A DNA stretch of 64,000 nucleotides, from NCBI GenBank assembly GCA_963700255.1, contig CAVOWW010000022.1, forward strand, positions 65,605 through 129,604, read 5' to 3'. Positions 53,735 through 63,924 of the stretch are shown piece after piece. This DNA is from UBA10649 sp963700255 (GTDB lineage Bacteria; Actinomycetota; Actinomycetes; S36-B12). The position numbers and the translations under genes are program-made. Every line of letters begins with the position of its first letter. The stretch's first letter is position 1. A model generated the notes under the pieces. That model ran no database searches and was not told the origin of the DNA. It saw only the letters and a list, made by a program, of their open reading frames with translations.

Positions 53735-54153
53735 ACGACGCGGCAAGGGGGTTTCTCATCGCCCTGGGCCTGGCGCTGGTGGTGGCGCTCGGCCTGGCAG
53801 TCTGGCTGCTGGGCGGCGACCGGCTGATGACGCTGGCGCTGATCCTGATCGTCGCGCTCGGCCTGGCCCTGGTGCTCGCCGCCGCGGCCCTGCCGATCCG
53901 CGCCTGGAAGCGCCGCGATCCGACCGGCGAAACGCATCATTACCACGACGGGACGCGGACGGTCGTCAAGGAGACACGCTGTGCTGGATGGCCGCGTGGC
54001 CGAGGCGCCAGGTTCTACTCGCTGCCGCCCCAGCCAACTGGCGCGTTCTTCCCCGAGCTGATGCGGGCGGCCTACCGGGCCGGGATGTTGAACGCCCCCG
54101 CTGCGGAAGTAAACACGGAGCGGGCTGATACCAAGCGCGCTGCCGTCCGATAG
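53731..54153 (+). CDS. small membrane protein, unknown
   Basis: 140 residues with two close transmembrane helices (about 8-28 and 33-55), then RAWKRRDPTGETHHYHDGTRTV and a soluble tail of uncertain frame after about residue 85. Its ATG overlaps the FtsK gene stop (ATGA). It is probably part of the transfer module. No family recognised. Confidence 0.55.
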   Translation: MNDAARGFLIALGLALVVALGLAVWLLGGDRLMTLALILIVALGLALVLAAAALPIRAWKRRDPTGETHHYHDGTRTVVKETRCAGWPRGRGARFYSLPPQPTGAFFPELMRAAYRAGMLNAPAAEVNTERADTKRAAVR

Positions 54154-54227
54154 CTGGGATGGCGACATAACTGCCTGACTCCCACAAAGAGCGGCCATGC
54201 GCAGACCGGGCGCAGTATGTGGTTTCT

Positions 54228-54377
54228 GTGGGGGGCAGTGCTCCGGCCTGCAAGCCCAGAAAAGCACAATGGGTGCAGGCGCATTGGGGCAGGAAACCGG
54301 ACGCCGCCCTATTGGGGCAGAAAGCCGAGCCGGATACAAATCGGGCAAATCGTGGCCGTTTCCCTAATCGGGCAAGA
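54228..54377 (+). repeat. iteron-like array upstream of the winged-helix gene
   Basis: Copies of (A)TTGGGGCAG or ATCGGGCAA begin near 54269, 54283, 54311, 54340 and 54367, with an additional GTGGGGGGCAG near 54228. Spacings are about 14, 28, 29 and 27 nt, and 41 nt from the first to the second copy, close to multiples of 14. This resembles iterons or multiple operators in front of the gene starting at 54423. Confidence 0.55.
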
Positions 54378-54422
54378 TCCCCAAGCGCTTGTGGCGCGAT
54401 GGGGAGTGTCGGAGGTTCAAAC

Positions 54423-55302
54423 ATGACTCATGATCTCATCACCGAACTGGCGCAGCGGTTGGCCTGGCTGCCGACGGACGGTTCCGATCCGACCGGCGTG
54501 CCCGCGCCCCTGGCGGCCGTGCTGACGCCGGTCAAACGCTACCGCCACACCGCGCCCAGCCATGCGCCGATCAACCGGCTGGAGTACGAGTTCCTGGCCG
54601 CGTTGGCCCTGAGCGGCTGGTCCATGCGCGTGGCGCTGGCCGAGGCCGTCAACCACGGCAAAGACCTGGACCGCCGCTCCGGGTCGTTCAAGCTGGCGTG
54701 GCGACAACTGGAACAGGCTGGCCTGTGGCAATCCACCCTGGTGCGCGCCGGCCAGCGACGGCTGGCGCTGGTGCGCCTGACCGAGACGGGGAAGGCGCTG
54801 CTGGCGCAGGTCGGCGTGACCGCGGTGGCTTCGGAGTGGGAGCAGATCGAGGCGCGGCATCGAGGCGGCGGCGCGGGCCAGATCCGGCACACCGGCGGCG
54901 ATCTCCGCGTTCCTCTACCACGCCCGGCGCAACGGCTACACCACTGAGCCTTGCCCGATCATCGAGGGGGCCGGGAACGCCGAGCCGGACGCGGGGATCG
55001 AGAACGACGAGGAGCAACTCTACGTCGAGGTGCAAGGCCGTGGGGGCGAGACCTGGCGTCGCGCTGACAAGTGGCGCAACCAGTACCGCCTGCAAGGCCT
55101 GGTCGCCATCTGCGCCGATACGCCGATCCTGGCCGAACGCCTGGCCCGCGAGGCCCAGATCGCCGGCGTCCCCATCGGCTACCTGACCAACCTCACCGAC
55201 CTGGCCGATGGCTTCGTCAAGGGCCTGTGGACGCACCGCTGGCGCAGCAAAGTCGGAGGTGTGGCGCTGGGCAGCAGCACAGTCCGCTGGAGGCGGCGAT
55301 GA
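54423..55302 (+). CDS. replication-relaxation-like winged-helix protein (one frameshift)
   Basis: About 293 residues. First frame: NRLEYEFLAALALSGWSMRV, then FKLAWRQLEQAGLWQSTLV and LALVRLTETGKALLAQV, a winged helix of the MarR-like/replication-relaxation type. After a shift near 54,895: SAFLYHARRNGYTTEP, EPDAGIENDEEQLYVEVQG and WRNQYRLQGLVAICAD, a PD-(D/E)XK-like core (Asp, then Glu-Val-Gln). This order matches replication-relaxation proteins of mobile elements. It likely binds the repeats just upstream. Confidence 0.55.
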
Positions 55303-55342
55303 TCCGTGAGCGGTCAGAGGCCGCGCTGCAGATCATTCACGA

Positions 55343-55386
55343 TCAATCGTATCAACGGTGTCAATCGAGTCAACGGATCAACCGTC
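55343..55386. repeat. 9-bp tandem repeat
   Basis: Five units of the form TCAAYSGNN at 55343, 55352, 55361, 55370 and 55378 (one unit is 8 bp). They lie between two convergent genes. Confidence 0.6.
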
Positions 55387-55665
55387 ACGACACGAACTCA
55401 AGCATCAGCTCACGACCGTCTTCGAGCACGATGCGGTTGTCGTCAACAGCCAGTGGACTGCCGGGCGGCACGGTTACGGTAGGCGCGGAGCGCCGAGCTG
55501 CACCTTCACGACCAATGGCTTGGCCTCGTGCGCCAGGCTGGCCCACACGCCGAAGAAGACGTCGGCCGGCAGGTCGCCGTGCCACGTTTGACCCCAGTCC
55601 AGGTGCGCAGCCAGCGCCCGCTCCCATTCCTGATCCGAAATCGCATCAATCATCTTGCCGGTCAT
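55385..55665 (-). CDS. small hypothetical protein (one frameshift)
   Basis: About 93 residues from the ATG at 55665, which follows GGGGGTG. Reads MIDAISDQEWERALAAHLDW, DLPADVFFGVWASLAHEAKP and VVKVQLGAP; after a shift near 55,490, GSPLAVDDNRIVLEDGRELM and the end LEFVS. It follows the next gene on the same strand by about 30 nt. No family recognised. Confidence 0.4.
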
Positions 55666-55693
55666 AATCACCCCCATAGCATCGCTCACCACG

Positions 55694-56499
55694 TCACTTC
55701 GCCTGTCGCCTGCGCACCAGACGCTTCCAGAGTTCATAATCCGTAACGATGACTTCCGCATCGCCGATCCGGATGCGGGCTGCGGCTGGCAGCACTTCCG
55801 CCAGCGCCTCAACGGTCGTCAGGATCGTGTCGCCATCTATCGTGTTCCACATCGGTTGGCGCATCATCACGACCAGTGTCCGTTCATTGCCGGCCTGGGT
55901 CAGCCGCACGATGTAGAAAGAAAGCGGAAGGCGCCGACCGGGCGGTCTGCAAGAAAGCCAGGCTGCGCTTGATATCGCCCCGGAACCCTAACACTTCAAG
56001 ATCGTGCCCCGAAAGCCGCTCCCGCGGTTGACAAGGTGTGCGCCGAAAATTCAACGCCGCTCTGCTCCAGGTCACGCCGCACTTCGATCTCGAACATGTA
56101 GCCGTAGGCGAAAGCATACCACCAATAGAGGCAGTAAGCAACCAGCAAACGCGCGGCAGGCTGCTCGCGCCGGCAACAAACCGGCTTCGCGCAAGATGCC
56201 CGGAATGCGACCAGCGACCTCGGCCCAGCCTGCGACACCTGCTTGCGTCACATCCTCTGCGTCCAGCAGCGACCGGATGAAGCGGTCAGCATACGGCTCC
56301 TCGACATGGCGGTAGTAGATCGCCGAGAACGGCAACACCCCCTCCGTAGTGAAGACCGCAGCTTCCTTGAGCAGATCGAAGGCGCGAAGGCGACCCGCCA
56401 TTCCCGCTGGTTGAATCGGTGGCCACGGACCACCCATTCCAATGCGATCTGACGATGAATATCTTGAAACTCGGCTGGCAACAAAATCCGAAAGGTCAT
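55694..56499 (-). pseudogene. multiply frameshifted protein, possible PD-(D/E)XK nuclease
   Basis: Pieces in three frames line up from an ATG at 56499: FRILLPAEFQDIHRQIALEW; LLKEAAVFTTEGVLPFSAIY; DRFIRSLLDAEDVTQAGVAG; FEIEVRRDLEQSGVEFSAHT; LSGHDLEVLGFRGDIKRS; and VEALAEVLPAAARIRIGDAE ending VRRRQAK. At least four shifts are needed. HDLEVLGFRGDIK has the spacing of a PD-(D/E)XK active site (Asp...Asp-Ile-Lys), so a nuclease is possible. Either decayed or poorly sequenced. Confidence 0.4.
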
Positions 56500-56775
56500 C
56501 AGCTCCTCTCACACAGGTTCGCTCTATACCTATCCTACCAGAAGTCACCCGCTCTGACAAACGTTCCGGCGTGCGGAGTGGGCTATCGGCCCCACGGTGA
56601 TTTACATTCTCAGACGCCAAGAAGCGTGAGGCATTTTCAGCCGCCATAAACTGCAACCCGATGATGGCTCCGGGCCAAGCAGACCGGATTGCCGAGATCG
56701 GGCACCTGATGTAGAATGTGCTCGAACGCAGCGAGAAAATAGCGGATGAAAGACGCAGATGGTGAGGTGGATGTC
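56500..56775. other. intergenic, nothing recognised
   Basis: About 275 bases between divergent genes. They are less GC-rich than neighbours and probably hold promoters for both, but I see no clear motif. Confidence 0.35.
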
Positions 56776-57051
56776 ATGAAGCAAGTCGTGCTGGAACTGC
56801 CGGATGATCTGGCCCGTCAGGTCGGGTCGTATCAGGGCCGCTTACAGGAACTGGTGCTCTTGGGCCTATCGCAACTCAAGGCGCAAGAAGCACTGACGCT
56901 CTATACCCGCGGGATCGTTTCCTTCGCACGCGCGGCCGAGATCGCCGGTCTCTCTCGCCCCGAGATGATCCGCCAGGCGCGCGCCTTTGGCATCCGGCCG
57001 CGTTGGTCGGAGCAGATGGTGGAAGCGGAGGTGACGGCCAGCCGCGAGTGA
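56776..57051 (+). CDS. UPF0175 family small protein (antitoxin-like)
   Basis: 91 residues: LELPDDLARQVGSYQGRLQE, then QEALTLYTRGIVSFARAAEI and GLSRPEMIRQARAFGIRP. UPF0175 proteins have a helix-turn-helix and often accompany PIN toxins. No toxin gene is found next to it. It is 297 nt upstream of the methyltransferase gene in the same direction and could regulate it. Confidence 0.75.
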   Translation: MKQVVLELPDDLARQVGSYQGRLQELVLLGLSQLKAQEALTLYTRGIVSFARAAEIAGLSRPEMIRQARAFGIRPRWSEQMVEAEVTASRE

Positions 57052-57214
57052 TCTGGACCGGCCTCCTCGCGCAAGTCCTCAGTCGCTCCCCGCACCACTT
57101 CCACGAACAACATCACCTTTCTCCTCACCCGGCCCATTAAGCCATTTTGTGGTAACCCACGTTCTAACACTCTTGCACTCGCCCGAATCCGCTGTCCCGT
57201 GTTTGTGCGCGAGG

Positions 57215-57243
57215 TTGCTTACTTGGTTTCACTGTGGTATAAA
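57215..57243 (+). promoter_or_regulatory. sigma70-like promoter upstream of the methyltransferase
   Basis: TTGCTT (57215-57220), a 17-nt spacer and TATAAA (57238-57243), 105 nt before the methyltransferase ATG, in a locally AT-rich stretch. Confidence 0.5.
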
Positions 57244-57348
57244 GTACATCCAAGATCGCAAACCCCAAGATTCGCACGCAAAGTTTCGCGCGTCGCGTGG
57301 CAGCCCTCGCACGCGGCGCGCTCATCAAAGTTGATAAAAGCAGGTTCC

Positions 57349-60298
57349 ATGACGGCCACCGACCAACGCCTGATCGAAGACTACATCCCCATCGAGGCCA
57401 TCTCGGCGGAGGCGCGGCGCGAGAAATCGATCCGCAAGGGCCACATCGCCACGCTGCACCTCTGGTGGGCCAGGCGGCCGCTGGTAGCCGCTCGCGCCGC
57501 GGTCTACGGCGCGCTGGCGCCCGCGCCGGCCGACAAGCAGCAGGCCAAGACGCCGCCGAGTTCGTCACCGACCTCTGCAAGTACCCCGGATCCCCGTCCG
57601 TCATCGCTGAGGCCCGGCGCCACCTCCTGGAAGCCCACGCCGAACGCCTGACCGCCGAACGCGTCGGGGCTGGGCTCGCGCCTGCCCAAGCCACCGTCAC
57701 CGCGGAAGACATCGAGGCCGGCCGCGCGCCGCGGCCGCGCGTGCTGGACATGTTCGCCGGCGGCGGCGCGATCCCGCTGGAGGCGTTGCGGCTGGGCTGC
57801 GAAGCATACGCGCTCGACCTGAACCCGGTGGCCCATCTGATCCAGCTCTGCACCCTCGTCTACCCACAGCAATACGGCGCCGCCGACCCGGCCGCCCACG
57901 GCTGCGCCGCGGATGGCACATGGGCTGGCCTGGCCGCGGAGGTTGAGCACTGGGGCAAGTGGGTGTTGCAGCAGGTCAAGGCCGAGATCGGCGACCTGTA
58001 CCCGCCGATCCCCGATCCGGCCGCTGCGCCTGCCGGTGAAGGCGCGGGCCAACTCGGCATGGACTGGGCCGCGCCGCGCCCGCCGGGAACACGGCAGGGG
58101 ATGCTGACGCCGTTGCCTATCTGTGGACGCGCACCGTGCGCTGCAAGAACCCGGCGTGCGGCGGGATCGTGCCGCTGGCGCGGCAGACATGGCTGGCCCA
58201 GAAGCCAGGCCGATATGCGGCCTTGCGTCCTGATGCCGACACGAACCGAGAGAAGCCGCCCGGTGAGAAAACCGTGCGCTTTCAGGTTGTTGAAGCAGCG
58301 GAACTGAAGGATCTGGGCTTTGATCCAGAAGCCGGCAGCCAGGCCGGCAATGTTGCATGTCCGTTCTGTGGGACGGTGGCTGATTCCGTTTACGTGCGCA
58401 CTGAAGGTCAGACAGGCCGACTCGGTGTTCAACCGCTGGTAGCTATATGCATACGGCCCGGGCAACAGGGCAAGATCTACATGTCGGCGAGTTGGCTGCC
58501 GGCTTCTTTCTGGCCAGACAATGATGCAATTCAGACACGCATTCGCGCTCTGGAAGCTGCTACTCTGGAGGACCACGGCCGGCCCATTGACCGTGCCTGA
58601 CGAACCCATCGAGGCTAATCCCCGATCCATGGATGTGCAAGTCTACGGCTTCCAGAAATGGTCGGATTTATTCACGCCGCGTCAAATGCTTGCCATTCTC
58701 ACCTGTGCTCACGCCGTGCGCCGAGCGTATGCAGCAAATGGTGCAGCAAGGATACACCAGAGCCTCACGCCCGGGCCGTGACAAGCTATCTGGCACTGGC
58801 GATCGATCGTCGTGGCCGATTGGAACAGTTCTTTGTGCACCTGGGCACCGGAGAAAACGGGCGGAGCCAAAATCCGAAACACCTTCGCTCGCCAGGCACT
58901 CCCGATGGTTTGGGACTTCTCCGAATCTGCAATCTTCGGTGACGCCACCGGCAGCTTGGCCCTATGCTTCGATTGGGTGGTCAAGGGGCTGCGCGAGGCT
59001 TGGTCGCATAGCCTGCCGGCAGATGTCAGACGAGGTTCCGCTACCGAACTCCCCTTTGGCGCCGACGAGTTCGACGCAGTCATCACTGACCCGCCTTACT
59101 ACGACAATGTGTCTTATGCCGATTTGTCCGACTTTTTCTATGTGTGGCTCAAACGAACTGTTGGGCATCTTTACCCAGAACACTTCTCCGCAGTGCTCAC
59201 CCCGAAAAAGAAGGAAGCTATCGCCGCGTTCTACCGCCATGATGGCAAGACGAGAAGCAGCCCAACGATTCTATGAGGATATGATGGGGCAAGCATTCGC
59301 AGAGGCTGGACGCGTGCTGAAGCCGGGTGGCGCCAATGATCATCGTTTATGCCCACAAGACCACTCAGGGCTGGGCAACACTGATGGATGCCTTGAGAGT
59401 CGCGCGATTCACGGTGACGGAGGCCTGGCCTCTGGACACTGAGATGGGCGTCCGGATTCGAGCCATGGAGAATGCCTCTCTCGCCTCCTCGATCTTCCTC
59501 GTTGCCCGCCGACGCGAATCCAACGAAACTGGCTCCTACGAGCGCGACGTCCGCCCCGACTCGGAGCGCATCGTCCGCGAGCGCGTCGACCGGCTGTGGG
59601 CGCAGGGCGTCACCGGCGCGGACCTGGTGATCGCGTGCGTCGGCGCGGGGCTGGCCGCGTTCACCCGCTTCGCCGCGGTCGAGTACGCCAACGGCGCGCC
59701 CGTGCCCGCGGACACCTTCCTGGCCGAGGTCGAAGGCGCGGTGCTGGAGACACTGCTGGAGCGGCTCTTCGGCATCAGCCGCGCCGGGTTCAGCCGGGTG
59801 GATCCGGCCACGCGTTTCTACGTGCTGTGGCGCTACGCCTACCGGCTGGCCGCCATCGACGCGGGCGAGGCCATCGTCTTCGCCTATCCGCAGCACGTCG
59901 AGCTCGACGGCGCCAACGGCCTGGCAGGCGGCGCGAACCCGCTGGTCGAAAAGAGCGGCAGCAAGTACCGCCTGCGCGACTTCACCGAACGAGGCGATGA
60001 CGAAAAGCTCGGCCTGCCCAAAGACGGTCGTTCCGCCACGCTGGTGGACGTCCTCCACCGCGTGCTTTGGCTGGTGGAGCACCGGCCCGCACTCATCCCC
60101 GCGTACCTGGACGAAGCCCGGCCCGATATCGAACACCTGCGCGTCGTCGCCCAGACGCTGGCTGGCCAGACGCTGGCCGGCGCCGCCGATGGCGGTCGTG
60201 GCCTGGTCGCCGCGCGTGGCGCGGAAGCGGCTGCGCTGCGAAAGTTGACGACGAATTGGCGGAGTCTGGTCGAGACGGAACGAAGAGGGATAGCGTGA
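57349..60298 (+). CDS. DUF1156 adenine-specific DNA methyltransferase (many frameshifts)
   Basis: About 980 residues when shifts near 57,555, 58,108, 58,560, 58,740, 58,850, 59,250 and 59,330 are corrected. N-terminus: IPIEAISAEARREKSIRKGH and LHLWWARRPLVAARA, the DUF1156 signature. Then LDMFAGGGAIPLEALRLGC (SAM motif I), a Cys-rich zinc-like region (CKNPACGG...CPFCGTVADS), FGADEFDAVITDPPYYDNVS (catalytic DPPY) and a long C-terminal domain (DTFLAEVEGAVLETLLERLF, VEKSGSKYRLRDFTERGDDE). This is the COG1743 methyltransferase class found in defence islands. The part from about 58,200 to 59,430 has much lower GC than both flanks. It leads a cassette with a nuclease and a DUF499 ATPase. Confidence 0.85.
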
Positions 60299-60416
60299 GA
60301 TGGGTCGTCCACGAATACGGCACGAATGAACGAATCCCGGCAGTGCGCATTCGAGTATTCGTACAATTCGTGGACGGCAGATGCTCCACAAGGTCTCAAC
60401 GCGATGGAGAGCCAGC

Positions 60417-61160
60417 ATGGAGTTCCAGGCAAATAGTGTGCGTGCCTTCCGCTACTGGATCCAGGGCTATCAGAACTTCTACGAGCCGATCGTAGAGGCT
60501 TACTTCTGCCATGCCGGCTACACGGTGCTCGCCCACCCGGCGAAGGTCGGCGCAGCGGAGATCCAGCAGATCGTGGATGCCCTTTTCGATGGCCACAAGC
60601 GGCTGGGGGCGGAGCTGGATGGCCACGCGTTGCAGGCTTTGCTCAAGCGCCGCGCGCGCCTGCAGCCCGACTTCCTCCTGGAGCGCGGCGGCCGGCGCTA
60701 CCTGGCCGAGCTGAAGAGCTGGGGCGGGTTCACCGCCTCCGGCCAGTTCGACCACAAGCTGATGGCCGGCTACTTCCTGGGGCCCAAGTCGAATTCTTAC
60801 GACGGCGCCTACCTGCTGGTGGATCGGCTGGCGGATGTGCCCATCGCGGGCAAGCTGTTGGTCGTCTCCGCTCGCAGCCCGCAGCACGACCAGGTGCTCG
60901 CAACCTTGCGCCGGGCCTATGCCACCGAGGTCGAGCTGCTCTACCTGGATGAGATCTTCCGCACGCCGCAGTTAGCCGGCGCGATTGAGCGCCAACTGCG
61001 CTACCTGGACGCCGCCGTCGCCGAGCTGAAGCAAGCCTTCCAGCTACGAACCAGAGGGAATCCGCATGACCACCGCCCAACTTCGTCCCTGGAGCCAGGT
61101 CGTCACCCTCGACCACGACGTCGAGTCCGGCAACACCGCGGTCGCGGCCTATGCCATTGA
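60417..61160 (+). CDS. PD-(D/E)XK nuclease of the defence cassette
   Basis: About 217 residues to the start of the next gene; the open frame runs on to 61160, overlapping it. A stop in another frame forms ATGA with the next ATG, so a small shift near the end is likely. RLQPDFLLERGGRRYLAELKSW is a PD-x12-ELK motif, as in PD-(D/E)XK nucleases. VRAFRYWIQGYQNFYEPIVE precedes it, and LLVVSARSPQHDQVLATLRR follows. GGAGAG precedes the ATG at 60417. The position between DUF1156 and DUF499 genes suggests the restriction nuclease of the system. Confidence 0.65.
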   Translation: MEFQANSVRAFRYWIQGYQNFYEPIVEAYFCHAGYTVLAHPAKVGAAEIQQIVDALFDGHKRLGAELDGHALQALLKRRARLQPDFLLERGGRRYLAELKSWGGFTASGQFDHKLMAGYFLGPKSNSYDGAYLLVDRLADVPIAGKLLVVSARSPQHDQVLATLRRAYATEVELLYLDEIFRTPQLAGAIERQLRYLDAAVAELKQAFQLRTRGNPHDHRPTSSLEPGRHPRPRRRVRQHRGRGLCH

Positions 61161-63911
61161 CCTTGGCGCGCTGGTGGCAGGCGACCCGCGCATTCCCCGC
61201 GTCTACCGCCAGCCGGCCGACTTCTTCGCGGTCACGCACCTCACGACCGGCCTGCGCCGGCTGTTGAGCGATGTCCTCGCCGGACTGACCGGCGGAACCG
61301 GCGACCGGGTGCTCCAGCTCCGCTCCCCCTTCGGTGGCGGCAAGTCGCACACGTTGGCTGCGCTCTACCACACGGCCCGCGACCGGGGTGCGCTCGACCT
61401 GTTGCCAGAAGGCGCTGCGCTGCCGCGGCCGGGAGCGGTGCGCATTGCCGTGTTTGACGGCGAGAAGTTCGATGTCCAGGGCCGGCTCGTGGAGGGCCAG
61501 CAGGTACACACGATGTGGGGGGTGCTGGCGGCCCAGCTTGGCCGCTACGATGCAGTGGCCTACCACGATACCAACCGCATCGCGCCTGGCGGCGACCGCA
61601 TCGCCGAGATGCTGGGCGACGGTCCCACCCTGATCCTGCTGGACGAGGTGCTCAAGTACCTGGAGCGCGCCGGCGCCGAGGTGGTGGGCGACTCCACATT
61701 GGGCCGCCAGACCCAGGACTTCGTGCAATCGCTCTCGGTGGAAGTGGCCCGCTCGGCGCGGGCGGTCCTGGTCTACAGCCTGCAGGCCAGCACGCGCGAG
61801 GCGCTCGGCAACGAGGCGCTGCTGGCCATGCTCGACCACCTCACCTCCCGCGTCGACGCCAAGCGCGAGCCGGTCTCCGGCGACGAGATCCTGCCCGTAC
61901 TGCGCCGCCGGCTATTGCGTGAGCCATTGCCCACTGCTGACGACGCCCGACCCGCGGCCGAGGCCTACGCGGCCGAGATCACCCGCATGCGCGCCGCACA
62001 CGCCGTAGACGAAGCCTCGCGCCGCGCGGCCGAAGACGATCGGTTGGCGTTGCGCGACCGGATCGTGGCCGCGTACCCGTTCCACCCGGCCCTCATCGAC
62101 ATCATGCGCGAGCGGTGGGCCTCACTGCCCGACTTCCAGCGCACGCGCGGCGCGCTGCGCTTCCTGGCGGTCTGCCTGCATGCGTTGAAACAGGCCAACA
62201 CGGCCGGCGCCCTGCTCGGTCCCGGCGACATCGCCATCGAGAACGATGATGTGGCCCAGGCCTTCTTCACCGAGGTCGGCCAGCGCGAGCCCTTCAAAGC
62301 GGTGCTGGAGCGCGACTTCCGCGGCCCCAACGCCCGCATCGGCCGCATTGACGAGCGCCTGGGCCGCGAGCACCCGGAGCTGAGCGGCGTCCGGCCGGCC
62401 ATGCGCATCGCCACCGCCATCCTGGCCTACTCCTTCGGCGGCCTGACCCGCCGCGACGAGCAGGGCGGCGAGCCCATCGCGACCGGCGTCACCGAGACCG
62501 AGCTGCTCTCCGCCGTGGTCAGCCCCGAACTCGACGACATCACCGCGCGCGCCGTGCTGAACGAGCTGCGCACGCAAAGTCTCTTCCTGCATTTCGACGG
62601 CGCGCACTACGCCTTCAAGACGACCCCCAACGTCACCCAACTGCTGGAAGACCAGGCGGTCCACGGCCGCCCGCGCGAGATCGACGAGGCCATCGAGGCC
62701 GACCTGGTGGCCCGCCTGAGCGGCCGGCACGGCGCCATCGTCTGGCCGCGGACGAGCCAGGGCATTCCCGACCGCGAGCCGCGCTTCCTGCTCGCCTACC
62801 TGCCGCTGGACTTCGCCGCGCTGAGCGACACCGGCCAGGAGCAACAGGCGAAGGAGTTCTTCACGCAGTACGGCGACGCGCCACGCGCGCTACCGCAACG
62901 GGCTGGGGCTGGCGATTCCGGCGCGCGAGCCGGTTGATACCCTGCGGCGGGCCACCCGCTACCTCAAGGCGATCGCGCTGCTCAAGGGCCGGCGGCAGGA
63001 GTTCAACCTGACGAGTGCGCAGGTCAATCAGCTCAACCAGCGCGAAACCACGGAAAAGACGGCGTTCGAGTCGGCGATGCGCGACCTGTACGCGTCCGTC
63101 TGGCTGCCGGTGTTCAGCGAAGCCGGCCTGGCCATCGAGAAGGTAGGTCTTGCCGGCCGGCCGTTGCAGGCGACCACCGTCCACGAGCGGTTGAGCGAAT
63201 TGCTCACCGTGGTATCGCCCCCGCGACTCTTCAGCTCCCTGCGGCCCAGCAAGATCGTCGAACTGCTCCGGCTCGGCGTCGGCGACGGCGAAAACCGGGC
63301 CGTGGGCGTGGACCAGGTCATCGCCGCGTTCTACGAAGTGCCCGGCCTCCCCCGGCTGGAGAGCGAGGCCGCGATCCGGCAGGCCATCGCCGCCGGCGTG
63401 CAGGAGCGCGCCTTCGGCCTGGTCGGCCGCACGCGGCCGCGACGAGGTCTCCCGGCTGCGCGAGGCGAGCGGCTACCTTGTCAGCCGCCGCGCCGTGCAG
63501 ATCGGCGTGGCCGTGCCGGCCGACAGCATCGAGCCGGCCGCCGCGTTCATCATCGTGCCCGAAGCCATCGAGAGCGAAGCGCCGCCCCCGCGCCCACACC
63601 TGACCAGCCGCAACCCGCCATTGGCGGCGCGACCCCATCACCCGGTCCGACCGTCGTCACACCAGGCACTCACCCGTCCCACGCCCGGCGCTGGATCCGA
63701 CCGCCGCACGGCCGTGCGCCTCGCCATGCGCATGACCCGGCGGGAAATCTTCGCCAGCTCGCAAGCTCTGGCCAACCTGGCCGACAAGGCCGGCAGCATC
63801 CAGGTGACGGTGGAGGCGGAGAAGGCGGACGGCTTCGATCCCGCCTGGCTGCGGAATGCGGTGCTGGAGCCGTTGGAGGAGGCGGATGTGCGGGTGGAGG
63901 AGCAGGGGTGA
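61066..63911 (+). CDS. DUF499 P-loop ATPase of the defence cassette (frameshifted)
   Basis: About 948 residues with shifts near 62,885 and 63,440. LQLRSPFGGGKSHTLAALYH is the Walker A of DUF499 (COG1483) ATPases and GPTLILLDEVLKYLE the Walker B. AAYPFHPALIDIMRERWASL and FQRTRGALRFLAVCLHAL follow, then a winged-helix region. The later frames read RRATRYLKAIALLKGRRQEF, ASVWLPVFSEAGLAIEKVGL and, at the end, the conserved TRREIFASSQALANLADKAG. Such large ATPases accompany DUF1156 methyltransferases in defence islands. The ATG is close to or overlaps the end of the nuclease gene. Confidence 0.88.
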
Positions 63912-63924
63912 TGTAGGAGGGCAC

